From positions 1-15,017 of the forward strand of contig NZ_LLZI01000032.1 of the NCBI RefSeq assembly GCF_001509485.1: a DNA stretch of 15,017 nt, read 5' to 3'. The notes beneath the pieces are model-generated. The model was not told where the DNA came from and made no database searches. It was given only the letters and a program-made list of their open reading frames with translations. This DNA comes from Streptomyces sp. NRRL F-4489. Lineage in GTDB: Bacteria > Actinomycetota > Actinomycetes > Streptomycetales > Streptomycetaceae. Of the stretch, positions 1-6,511 are shown piece by piece (within the stretch, counting starts at the first letter, position 1; every line of letters starts with the position of its first letter). Made by a program: the position numbers and the translations under genes.

Positions 1-18
1 GTCCGACAACCCACCCCA

Positions 19-69
19 GAGCCCCCGGCCCCTCCCGTACGGTGCGGGACCCTGCCCCGGTGGGGGTGG
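19..69 (-). repeat. 51-bp dispersed GC-rich intergenic element, copy 1
   Basis: The reverse complement of this stretch matches 3716-3766 with a single mismatch (base 53 against 3732). Similarity stops sharply beyond both ends. Each copy carries a short inverted repeat, TCCCG-N7-CGGGA, flanked by G and C runs. This copy lies 36 bp past the stop codon of the minus-strand remnant ending at 105, and copy 2 lies just past a plus-strand gene. Relative to the gene upstream, both copies therefore point the same way, which suggests a transcription-end or RNA-level element. The function is inferred; the repeat itself is seen directly. Confidence 0.8.
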
Positions 70-104
70 GGGCGAGACGGTCCCCGGCTGCGGGGAGCTG
101 TTCC

Positions 105-749
105 TCATCCGCACAGCAGATGGCCATGGTCATGAAGCACGTCGCCGACTTCAGGGACATCCCTGAACCGCTGAAGGCGGCGGAGCACGACACGGGCGCG
201 CGAGGCGATGCGGTCGCTGGCCATGTCCAGGGAGGCGGACACGACGCGCCGGGCCTCCTCCGCCGCCCGTTCGGGTTCGTTGGCGTCGGCGAGCGCGACG
301 GCGAGCCACGACCGGTACAGGGCGACCTCCCGGGCGTGCGTGGCGTCGTAGCGGCGAAGGACCTGGGTCAGCAGCGGGACGGCTCGCAACGGGCGGCGCA
401 GCTCGGTGAACACCCGGGCGTCCATGACCTCGAGCTCTTCCCTGCTCACCCAGTACGCCCACGTGGGCGCCGCGCGTCCGTCCGCCTCGGCAAGCGCGTC
501 GTGTGCCTGCCCAAGCGCCCGCATGGCCGGTTGGGCTTCGCCGACCCGCGTATGAGCCCACGCGACCCGGTCGAAGAACAGCGCACGGGCCGTGGCCGGA
601 GCGTCGGGCCCCGCCTCGTCGAGTGCGGCGCGGGACAGCTCAGCACAGCGCGTGGCAGCGGGCGCGGGCGCGGGCCGCTGGGGACAGGTCGAAGGCGGCT
701 GACTGCGATGTCGAGATGCGGCGCCATCCTCACCGGAAGGCGAGGTCAT
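105..749 (-). pseudogene. Remnant of a TPR-type (XRE-like) transcriptional regulator, C-terminal part only
   Basis: The readable frame resembles the C-terminal helical repeat half of the large Streptomyces HTH/TPR regulators, for example ALFFDRVAWAHTRVGEAQPA, REELEVMDARVFTELRRPL and the closing VPEVGDVLHDHGHLL. Such proteins usually have about 400 residues and begin with an HTH domain; no HTH is present here. The first roughly 45 residues of this frame are Pro/Arg-rich and do not look like the family. In another minus-strand frame, just before codon 37, I read AFDLSPAARARARCHALC followed by a stop. That is the expected family sequence, so the reading frame appears to switch near base 635, as if a GC dinucleotide had been lost. 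Farther upstream that frame also hits a stop. I therefore call a truncated, frameshifted remnant with no partner gene. A sequencing error could explain the shift but not the missing N-terminus. Confidence 0.7.
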
Positions 750-1038
750 GACCGAACGGTTGTCCTTGAGGGCGCTACGGTCCCCCTTGCGGCCGCCGGA
801 GGCCAGGCCGCCCTTGGTGGCGACGGGGGAGGGGGTCAGCTACGTACCCCCTGGCGAGCCGGTGCCGCCGTGCGCCGGGCCGTGCGGCGTATGCCGGGCG
901 AAGGGGCGTCAGGACGCGCCTGATGAGGGAGGCGACTCGGGTGCCGTGTCGCGGGCCAATTGGGACAGGGCTTCGGCGTCCGGAGTGCCGGGTTCGGCGG
1001 ACCAGAGCACGAGTTGCTGTTCCGGTGCGCCGGCGTAG
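748..1038 (+). CDS. Possible small Cys-containing protein, unknown function
   Basis: The ATG has a good ribosome site, GGAAGG at 735-740, seven bases upstream. The first roughly 57 residues show a consistent G/C third-position preference and protein-like composition, including RSPLRPPEARPPL, SYVPPGEPVPP and a Cys cluster C42-x3-C46-x2-C49 (PCAGPCGVC). The rest, from about base 915, runs antisense through the end of the XRE-type regulator gene and looks like shadow sequence. The gene may therefore be a real short one whose original stop has been lost, or simply chance. There is no membrane segment or signal peptide. Its start abuts the truncated end of the neighbouring regulator remnant, so a deletion junction may lie here. 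I do not recognise a family. Confidence 0.3.
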   Translation: MTERLSLRALRSPLRPPEARPPLVATGEGVSYVPPGEPVPPCAGPCGVCRAKGRQDAPDEGGDSGAVSRANWDRASASGVPGSADQSTSCCSGAPA

Positions 1039-1796
1039 TGGAAGGTGTCCCAGTCGAGGGTGAGGTCGCCGACGTCAGGGTGGGCGATGCGCTTGCTGCC
1101 GAAGTCCTGGTGGGCGACGCGGTGTTCGGCCCACCAGACACGGAACTGCTGGTCAGTAACGGACAGTTCGCCCACGAGAGCGGTGAGAGCCGGATCGGTG
1201 GGGTGGGTGCCGGCTTCCATCCGCAGGACCTCCACGCAGGTGCGGGCGACGTCCTCCCAGTCGGGGTAGATCTCGCGCATCACCGGGTCGGTGAAGACCA
1301 TGCGGACGTAGTTGCGCTCGGCTTCGGGTACGGCTGCGAAATCGCAGAGCAGCCTCGCCGCCAGCGGGCTCCACGCCAGGATGTCGAGCCGTGGCCCGAA
1401 GACGATGGCGGGCGTCTCGGTGAGCTGCCCCAGCAAGCGTGCGAGGTGCGGGTGGACCTTCGGCCGGGCCGCCCGGCGCGGCGCCGCCTTGCGGTGCCCC
1501 GCCCGGGCGGCCTGCTCGACCAGCCCCTCCGCGTACGTCCGCTGGTCGCGGTCGAGCCGCAGTTCTCGTACGAGGGCGTCGAGCACCGGCTGCGACGGCG
1601 CCAGGCGGCCCTGCTCGATGCGTACGTAGTAGTCGGTGCTGATCGCGGCGAGCTGGGCCACCTCCTCGCGGCGCAGCCCCCGGACGCGGCGCTGGGTGTG
1701 CCCGCGCTCGGGAAGCCCGACCTGCGCCGGGGTCAGCTCACCCCGGCGGTGTCTGAGGAACTCACCCAGCTCACGAAGGTGTGGAGAACCAGCCAT
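909..1796 (-). CDS. XRE-family regulator with MmyB-like ligand-binding domain
   Basis: This is a probable DNA-binding regulator of 295 aa, the usual size for the Streptomyces HTH/MmyB-type family. An N-terminal helix-turn-helix is visible at about residues 41-66 (LRREEVAQLAAISTDYYVRI, then EQGR). After a basic linker, the C-terminal two thirds (about 115-275) match the MmyB-like domain, with landmarks ILAWSPLAARLL, RNYVRMVFTDP, YPDWEDVA, WWAEHRV and LTLDWDTF. That domain is thought to bind a small hydrophobic ligand. I start at the ATG at 1796, because the frame upstream to 1976 runs through the shared intergenic region and into the start of the divergent hydrolase gene; no strong ribosome site precedes this ATG. 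The gene is divergent from the hydrolase at 1948, the classical arrangement for a regulator controlling its neighbour and itself. The ligand is unknown. Confidence 0.9.
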   Translation of the reverse strand: MAGSPHLRELGEFLRHRRGELTPAQVGLPERGHTQRRVRGLRREEVAQLAAISTDYYVRIEQGRLAPSQPVLDALVRELRLDRDQRTYAEGLVEQAARAGHRKAAPRRAARPKVHPHLARLLGQLTETPAIVFGPRLDILAWSPLAARLLCDFAAVPEAERNYVRMVFTDPVMREIYPDWEDVARTCVEVLRMEAGTHPTDPALTALVGELSVTDQQFRVWWAEHRVAHQDFGSKRIAHPDVGDLTLDWDTFHYAGAPEQQLVLWSAEPGTPDAEALSQLARDTAPESPPSSGAS

Positions 1797-1828
1797 CCGT
1801 TCAGCATGGCATCCGGCCGGGCGTGCTG

Positions 1829-1853
1829 CCTGGGACAGATCCTTCCCAGGAAG
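1829..1853. promoter_or_regulatory. Candidate operator between divergent regulator and hydrolase genes
   Basis: Two overlapping inverted repeats lie in the 151-bp divergent gap. CCTGGG (1829-1834) pairs with CCCAGG (1845-1850), and CTTCC-CA-GGAAG (1842-1853) is a perfect 12-bp palindrome. They are 33-57 bp upstream of the regulator start and about 95 bp upstream of the hydrolase start. That is a plausible place for the XRE-type regulator to bind. No convincing -35/-10 pair was found for either gene. Binding is inferred from location and symmetry only. Confidence 0.4.
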
Positions 1854-1947
1854 CAGCCCGTCCTTCCCCGCCCCGGCCCCCGGCCGGACAGTGGATATCG
1901 GCCCGCAGATCGCCGGCCGTCCACGATCCCACCAGGAGCCGAAGAAC

Positions 1948-2835
1948 ATGAGGACCGACGTCCGCTTCCCGACCAATGGCCTGCAGCTCGCGGGGCACCT
2001 CTACCTTCCCGACGGCGTCGGCGGCCCGCTCGCCGCGATCGTCGTCGGCCACCCCACGACCGGCGTCAAGGAGCAGGCGCCGGCGGTGTACGCGACGCGC
2101 CTGGTCGGGGAAGGCTTCGCCGTCCTGACCTTCGACGCCGCCTTCCAGGGTGAGTCCGAGGGCATGCCCCGCGGCCTGGAGGACCCCTTCCAGCGCGCCG
2201 AGGACTTCCGCGCGGCGGTCTCCTACCTCACCACGCGCCCCGAGATCGACCCCGACCGCATCGGCGTGCTGGGCGTGTGCGGCTCGGGCGCCTACGTGCC
2301 CTACGCCGCCCAGACCGACCACCGTATGAAGGCCGTGGCCGGCGTCTCCGGCACCGACGTCCCCAGCTTCTTCCGCGACGCCGATCCCGAGGGCTGGCAG
2401 CGGATGGTGGCGGCCTCCGGCAAGCTCCGCAGCGCCGAAGCCGCGGGCGAGCCCGCGGCCACGTTCCCCGTACTGCCCGACACGGCCGATGCCGGGACCC
2501 CGGCCCCGACCGCCGAGTTCGTCGACTACTACAAGACGCCCCGCGGCCACCACCCCCGCTCCACCGGGGACATGGTCGTCCGCAGCGCGGACCTGCTCGA
2601 CCAGTTCGACTCCTTCGCCGACGTCGCGAAGATCGCGCCCCGCCCGCTGCTCATGATCGCCGGTACCGAGGCCGTCACCCGCGGCTTCTCCGAGCAGGCC
2701 GTCGCCGACAGCCCCGGCAACGCCGAGCTGTTCCTCGTCGAGGGCGCCACCCACGTCGACCTGTACGACCGCGACGCGTATGTGACTGCTGCCGTCGCCA
2801 AGCTCGTCGAGTTCTTCGGGAAGCACCTCGCCTGA
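1948..2835 (+). CDS. Alpha/beta hydrolase, dienelactone-hydrolase/YcjY-like
   Basis: This is a 295-aa cytoplasmic hydrolase with no signal peptide. The start is set by AGGAG at 1934-1938, nine bases before the ATG; the longer frame upstream crosses the divergent promoter region. Fold landmarks are an N-terminal strand with VVGHPTTG (33-40), the oxyanion-hole region; TFDAAFQGES (61-70); and the nucleophile elbow GVLGVCGSGAY (106-116). There Cys111 stands where most family members have Ser, as in dienelactone hydrolases. A conserved late His is seen in EGATHVDLYD (His269). The acid is less clear: IAGTEAVTR (238-245) has Glu241 and a Val where I would expect Asp. The substrate cannot be read from sequence. 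Divergent pairing with the MmyB-type regulator suggests that the regulator controls it, perhaps in response to the enzyme's substrate. Confidence 0.88.
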   Translation: MRTDVRFPTNGLQLAGHLYLPDGVGGPLAAIVVGHPTTGVKEQAPAVYATRLVGEGFAVLTFDAAFQGESEGMPRGLEDPFQRAEDFRAAVSYLTTRPEIDPDRIGVLGVCGSGAYVPYAAQTDHRMKAVAGVSGTDVPSFFRDADPEGWQRMVAASGKLRSAEAAGEPAATFPVLPDTADAGTPAPTAEFVDYYKTPRGHHPRSTGDMVVRSADLLDQFDSFADVAKIAPRPLLMIAGTEAVTRGFSEQAVADSPGNAELFLVEGATHVDLYDRDAYVTAAVAKLVEFFGKHLA

Positions 2836-2856
2836 GCCGTATACGGGCCAGGCGGG

Positions 2857-2875
2857 CGAGCCGGCGCCCGGCTCG
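2857..2875 (+). terminator. Hairpin between hydrolase and SDR genes
   Basis: CGAGCCGG and CCGGCTCG form a perfect 8-bp stem with a CGC loop, 21 bp after the hydrolase stop. The 10-bp palindrome CCGTATACGG (2837-2846) sits just before it. There is no U tract, which is normal for GC-rich actinobacteria. The hairpin ends 15 bases before the SDR start, so it may terminate, attenuate, or partly hide the weak ribosome site of the SDR gene. Confidence 0.5.
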
Positions 2876-2890
2876 GGGTAGGTAGTCGCC

Positions 2891-3688
2891 ATGAGGCGAT
2901 TCGATGGATACCGCGTACTGATCACGGGGGCCGGGCGGGGGATCGGGGAGGCCACGGCCCGGCGGTTGGCCGGGGAGGGCGCCCGGGTGCTGGTGACCGA
3001 TGCGGAGGGGGAGCGGGCCGCGCGGGTGGCGGAGAGCATCCGGGCGGAGGGTGGCGGGACGGCCGAGGCCAGGGCCTGTGACGTCCGCGACCGGGGGTCG
3101 GTGGTGGCGGCCGTCGCGTACGCCGTGGAGACGTACGGCGGCTTGGACACCCTGGTGAACAACGCGTACAGCTGCCATCCGGACCCCGACCTCTTCGAGG
3201 ACATCGAGGATGACGACTGGGCTGCGGATCTCGATGTGACGCTGACCGGGGCGATGCGGTGTGCGCGGGCCGCGTTGCCGCATCTGGCGGCCGCCGGGGG
3301 GCGCGGCTGCATCGTCAATATCGGGTCGGTGAACGGGCTTCAGGACTTCATGAACCATGCCTACAGCGCCGCGAAGGCAGGGCTGGGCTCGCTGACCCGG
3401 ACCCTGGCCGGGCATGCCGCGCCGCGCGGGGTCCGGGTCAACCTCATCGCGCCGGGCACCGTCCACACGCCCAACTGGGACGGCCGGGAGGAGAATCTGC
3501 GGCGCGCGGCGGCCGTCTACCCGCTGGGCCGCGTAGGCCGCCCCGAGGACATCGCCGCCGCCGTCGCCTACCTGGCCTCCCCCGACGCCTCCTGGGTCAC
3601 CGGCATCACCCTCCCCGTGGACGGCGGCATCCTGACCGCCAACGGCGACCTGACCCAAGCCCTCCACGGCACCGGCGCCGGCGCCTGA
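2891..3688 (+). CDS. Short-chain dehydrogenase/reductase (SDR)
   Basis: This 265-aa classical SDR is of normal length and cytosolic, and it oxidises alcohols or reduces ketones with NAD(P). The cofactor motif TGAGRGIG lies at residues 12-19 and Asp64 in ACDVRD contacts the adenine. The structural motif is NNAY (90-93), where Tyr replaces the usual Gly of NNAG. The catalytic residues are Ser146 (NIGSVNG), Tyr158 and Lys162 (HAYSAAK). The C-terminal VTGITLPVDGG is typical of the family. Asp37 after the second strand (VTDAEG) suggests NAD(H) preference; this is inference. The gene follows the hydrolase by 55 bp across a hairpin, so co-transcription is possible but uncertain. The ribosome site is weak (GGGGTAGG region). 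The 3' end, including the stop codon, lies in a tandem duplication. Confidence 0.92.
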   Translation: MRRFDGYRVLITGAGRGIGEATARRLAGEGARVLVTDAEGERAARVAESIRAEGGGTAEARACDVRDRGSVVAAVAYAVETYGGLDTLVNNAYSCHPDPDLFEDIEDDDWAADLDVTLTGAMRCARAALPHLAAAGGRGCIVNIGSVNGLQDFMNHAYSAAKAGLGSLTRTLAGHAAPRGVRVNLIAPGTVHTPNWDGREENLRRAAAVYPLGRVGRPEDIAAAVAYLASPDASWVTGITLPVDGGILTANGDLTQALHGTGAGA

Positions 3689-3725
3689 ACATCCACCCCC
3701 ACGGCGCCTGAACATCCACCCCCAC
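3680..3725 (+). repeat. Exact 23-bp tandem duplication across the SDR stop codon
   Basis: Bases 3680-3702 and 3703-3725 are identical copies of a unit starting GGCGCCTGAACATCC and ending CCCCCAC. The first copy contains the SDR stop codon (TGA, 3686-3688) and the second carries a repeat of it. The second copy runs directly into the 51-bp dispersed element. Exact identity points to a recent slippage or duplication event. The protein end is not altered. Confidence 0.9.
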
Positions 3726-3766
3726 CGGGGCGGGGTCCCGCACCGTACGGGAGGGGCCGGGGGCTC
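3716..3766 (+). repeat. 51-bp dispersed GC-rich intergenic element, copy 2
   Basis: This matches the reverse complement of 19-69 with one mismatch (3732). It starts 28 bp after the SDR stop, overlaps the second unit of the 23-bp duplication, and contains TCCCG-N7-CGGGA at about 3736-3753. Together with the hairpin at 3815-3829 it fills the 185-bp gap between the convergent SDR and serine hydrolase genes. A terminator or RNA 3'-end element is the likeliest role. Confidence 0.8.
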
Positions 3767-3814
3767 CGCCACCACGAACCCACCAGGGGCCCCGCCCCAA
3801 CACCCCAACCCGAC

Positions 3815-3829
3815 CCCGCCGAAGGCGGG
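3815..3829. terminator. Short hairpin between convergent genes
   Basis: CCCGCC and GGCGGG form a perfect 6-bp stem with a GAA loop, followed by an A-rich stretch (AAACGAAAAG). It sits between the ends of the plus-strand SDR gene and the minus-strand serine hydrolase gene, so it could work on transcripts from either side. The surrounding 185 bp holds no plausible gene. Confidence 0.5.
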
Positions 3830-3873
3830 AAACGAAAAGCCCCCGACGGCGGGAAAGCCAACGACGTGGGAGG

Positions 3874-5061
3874 TCAGCCGACGACGTTCGCCAGCGCCCT
3901 CACAAGCGCCTGCGCCCGCGGATCAGCCGTCACATTCCGCTGCATACCGTTCGTGACGTAGCCGAAGGCGACCCCGCTCTCCGGATCCGCGAAAGCGAGC
4001 GCCCCACCCCGCCCCGGGTGCCCGAACGACCCCGGCCCGAGCAGCGGCGACGCCGCCCCGTGGAGCATGAAGCCCAGCCCGAAGCGGGTGGTGACCAGCA
4101 GGGTCCGGTCCGGCCCGGCGGACTCCTCCGTGCGGGCCAGAGTGAGCGTCGCCGGCGCGAAGAGCCGGGCGTGGCCGTCGACCGGCCCGATCAGCGCGGC
4201 GTACGCGCGGGCCAGCGCGGGGGCCGTGGCGATGCCCGAGGAGGCGGGCAGCTCACCGGCCCGGTACGCGTCGGAGTTCTCGTCGGGCGCCGGCGAAATC
4301 GCGCCGAAGGCGCGGCTGGTGAGCGAGGCCGGATCGGCGTACGCGTCGGCGACGGTCTTCTTGGGGCGGACCCGCAGACCGGCCGCGGCGGGCCGGGGCG
4401 GCGCCTCGACGGGCGCGAGGCGGCCGACGCGGGCGCGGGCCTCCTCCGGGAGGCCGATCCACAGGTCGAGGCCGAGCGGCCCGGATATCTCCTCGGCGAC
4501 CCAGGTGCCGAGGGTGCGGCCGGTGACCCGCAGGACCAGTTCGCCCAGCAGCCAGCTGTACGTCTGGGCGTGGTAGCCGTGGTCGGTGCCGGGCGTCCAG
4601 GCGGGCGCCTGCGCGGCGACCGCGGCCGGGCCGCTGACGCCGTCCACGGCCTGGGCGGGCGTGAGCGGGGTGTCCAGGACCGGCAGCCCGGCGCGGTGCG
4701 CCAGCAGGTGGCGGACCAGGACGCGGTCCTTGCCGGCGGCCTTGAACTCGGGCCAGTACGTGCCGACCGGCGCGTCCAGGTCGAGCAGTCCGCGCTGGTG
4801 CAGCAGGAGCGGGACGGTGGCGGCGACGCCCTTGGTGGCGGAGCGGACGATCTGGGCGGTGCCGGGCTCCCAGGGGGCGGCCGCCTCGTCGCCGGGCCGG
4901 GCGTCGCCGTCCTTGGTGCCGCCCCAGAGGTCGACGACCTTGCGGCCGTCCCGGTAGACGGCGACCGCCGCTCCGCGCTCGCCGCGCTCGGCGAAGTTGG
5001 CTGCGAAGGCGTCCCGGACCGGCTCGAAGCCGTCCTCGACCGTGCCCTGGACGTCCACCAC
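3874..5061 (-). CDS. Serine hydrolase of the class C beta-lactamase/EstB fold
   Basis: This 395-aa protein belongs to the beta-lactamase-related esterase family (Pfam Beta-lactamase type). The active-site SxxK motif is S74-A-T-K77, with Ser74 as nucleophile. The second motif region is HAQTYSWLLGE, with Tyr168 as likely base. A late H348-P-G350 in SFGHPGRGGA takes the place of the KTG box. Replacement of KTG by HxG and the lack of a signal peptide fit an intracellular esterase or peptidase rather than a secreted antibiotic-resistance beta-lactamase. The start is GTG 5061; a second GTG directly follows, and GGGAAGCGGGA upstream gives a ribosome site for either. The gene is divergent from the P450 gene (184-bp gap) and convergent with the SDR gene. 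The substrate is unknown. Confidence 0.9.
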   Translation of the reverse strand: MVDVQGTVEDGFEPVRDAFAANFAERGERGAAVAVYRDGRKVVDLWGGTKDGDARPGDEAAAPWEPGTAQIVRSATKGVAATVPLLLHQRGLLDLDAPVGTYWPEFKAAGKDRVLVRHLLAHRAGLPVLDTPLTPAQAVDGVSGPAAVAAQAPAWTPGTDHGYHAQTYSWLLGELVLRVTGRTLGTWVAEEISGPLGLDLWIGLPEEARARVGRLAPVEAPPRPAAAGLRVRPKKTVADAYADPASLTSRAFGAISPAPDENSDAYRAGELPASSGIATAPALARAYAALIGPVDGHARLFAPATLTLARTEESAGPDRTLLVTTRFGLGFMLHGAASPLLGPGSFGHPGRGGALAFADPESGVAFGYVTNGMQRNVTADPRAQALVRALANVVG

Positions 5062-5245
5062 TGATCCCGCTTCCCACTCTTCCGTCGCTTTGGTGACCCC
5101 TCAATGGTGCAACGCCGGGATCCATGCTCATGACCAGGGGGACCGCCAGGGGCCGGGGGCGTGGCGTTCCTCACATCCCGCGGCGGCGGGGTTCGCGGCC
5201 GCGCGTGTCTTGACTCCTTGCCCCCGCTCCCCCACCCTCCCGGCC

Positions 5246-6448
5246 ATGACCGCCGACCGGGAGCCCGTCCGCTTCACGCCGTGCGCCGGGGAGAGCTGGC
5301 GCGCACCGTGGGAGATGTACGCGGCGCTGCGGGATGCCGGGCCGCTGCACCATGTCGCCGAGGGTGACTACTGGGTGCTGTCCCGTTACGCGGATGTGCT
5401 CGCCGCCGCCCGGGACACCGAGCGCTTCTCGTCGGCGGGCGGGCTGACCGTCGGCTACGGGGAGCGGGAGCGGCTGGGGATCACGGACGCGGCGCCGCTG
5501 GTGATGCTGGACCCGCCGGAGCACACGGACTTCCGGCGGCTGCTGACCCGCGGCTACACCCCGCGCCGGGTCGCCTCGATCGAGCCGGAGGTGCGGGCGT
5601 TCGTCCGGTCCCGGCTGGACCGGATCGCGCAGCTGCGCGGCGGCTGCGACATCGTCGCGGAGCTGTTCAAGCCGCTGCCGAGCTTCGTCGTGGGCCGCTA
5701 TCTGGGCGTACCGGAGGCGGACCGGGCGCGGTTCGACGGGTGGACGCACGCCATCGTGGAGGCGGGCGCGGCGGGCGATCCGCTGGCGGCGGGCGCGGCG
5801 GTCACCGAGCTCTTCGGGTACTTCGCGGAGCTGGTGGAGCGGCGCCGCGCGGAGCCCGCCGACGACACCGTCTCGGATCTGGTGCGGCTGCTGCCGGAGG
5901 GCGGCGGGACGGCGCTGCTGCGGATCCTCGGCTTCGCGTTCACCATGGTCGCCGGCGGCAACGACACCACCACCGGCCTGCTGGGCGGCGCCGCGGAGCT
6001 GCTGACCGCGCACCCGGACCAGCGCCGGGCGCTGCGGGACGACCCGGCGCTGCTGCCGGGCGCCGTCGAGGAGCTGCTGCGGCTGACCTCGCCGGTGCAG
6101 TGCCTGGCGCGGACGGTCACCGCCGATCTCGCGCTGCACGGCCGCACGGTCCCGGCCGGCCGCAAGGTGCTGCTGCTGTACGGCGCGGCGAACCGCGATC
6201 CGCGGGCGTTCGGGCCGGACGCGGAGCTGCTGGATATCACTCGGGACGGGCCGCAGCACCTGGCGTTCACGCACGGCCCGCACCACTGCCTGGGCGCCGC
6301 CGCGGCCCGGCTGATGGCCCGCGTCGCGCTGGAAGAACTGCTGGCCCGTTTCCCGGAGTTCGCGGTGGACGCGGCGGCGGGCACCTTCGCCGGCGGCCCG
6401 TACGTGCGCCGGTACGCCACGCTGCCGTTCGTCACGGGCCGGAGCTGA
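5246..6448 (+). CDS. Cytochrome P450 monooxygenase
   Basis: This 400-aa soluble bacterial class I P450 is of normal length. The I-helix oxygen-activation motif is AGGNDTT (236-242), the K-helix ExxR is E276-L-L-R279, and the heme loop is FTHGPHHCLG (341-350), with Cys348 as heme ligand. The common DPPEHT and FRRLLTRGYTPRRV motifs are at about 89-108. It hydroxylates or otherwise oxidises an unknown substrate using electrons from ferredoxin and ferredoxin reductase. No ferredoxin gene is adjacent, so partners must come from elsewhere. I start at ATG 5246; no clear ribosome site precedes it, and the longer frame upstream crosses the divergent promoter gap. A TTGACT at 5210-5215 has no convincing -10 partner. 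The tricorn gene follows 63 bp downstream and may be co-transcribed. Confidence 0.93.
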   Translation: MTADREPVRFTPCAGESWRAPWEMYAALRDAGPLHHVAEGDYWVLSRYADVLAAARDTERFSSAGGLTVGYGERERLGITDAAPLVMLDPPEHTDFRRLLTRGYTPRRVASIEPEVRAFVRSRLDRIAQLRGGCDIVAELFKPLPSFVVGRYLGVPEADRARFDGWTHAIVEAGAAGDPLAAGAAVTELFGYFAELVERRRAEPADDTVSDLVRLLPEGGGTALLRILGFAFTMVAGGNDTTTGLLGGAAELLTAHPDQRRALRDDPALLPGAVEELLRLTSPVQCLARTVTADLALHGRTVPAGRKVLLLYGAANRDPRAFGPDAELLDITRDGPQHLAFTHGPHHCLGAAAARLMARVALEELLARFPEFAVDAAAGTFAGGPYVRRYATLPFVTGRS

Positions 6449-6511
6449 CCGGCGCGCGGTCCGGGCGGCGTTCCGGACGCCGAGTTGCCACGGGCTCCGC
6501 GCGCCGAAACC

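Noticed and set aside
1801..3318. 505-codon minus-strand frame opposite hydrolase and SDR
   Set aside because: Antisense to two genes with clear catalytic motifs; the translation is repetitive Gly/Ala/Val-rich.
3874..5061. Antibiotic-resistance beta-lactamase
   Set aside because: There is no signal peptide, and HPG replaces KTG; an intracellular esterase or peptidase is more likely.
5210..5215. TTGACT as a -35 box for the P450 gene
   Set aside because: No TANNNT-like sequence lies 16-19 bp downstream, only C-rich sequence.
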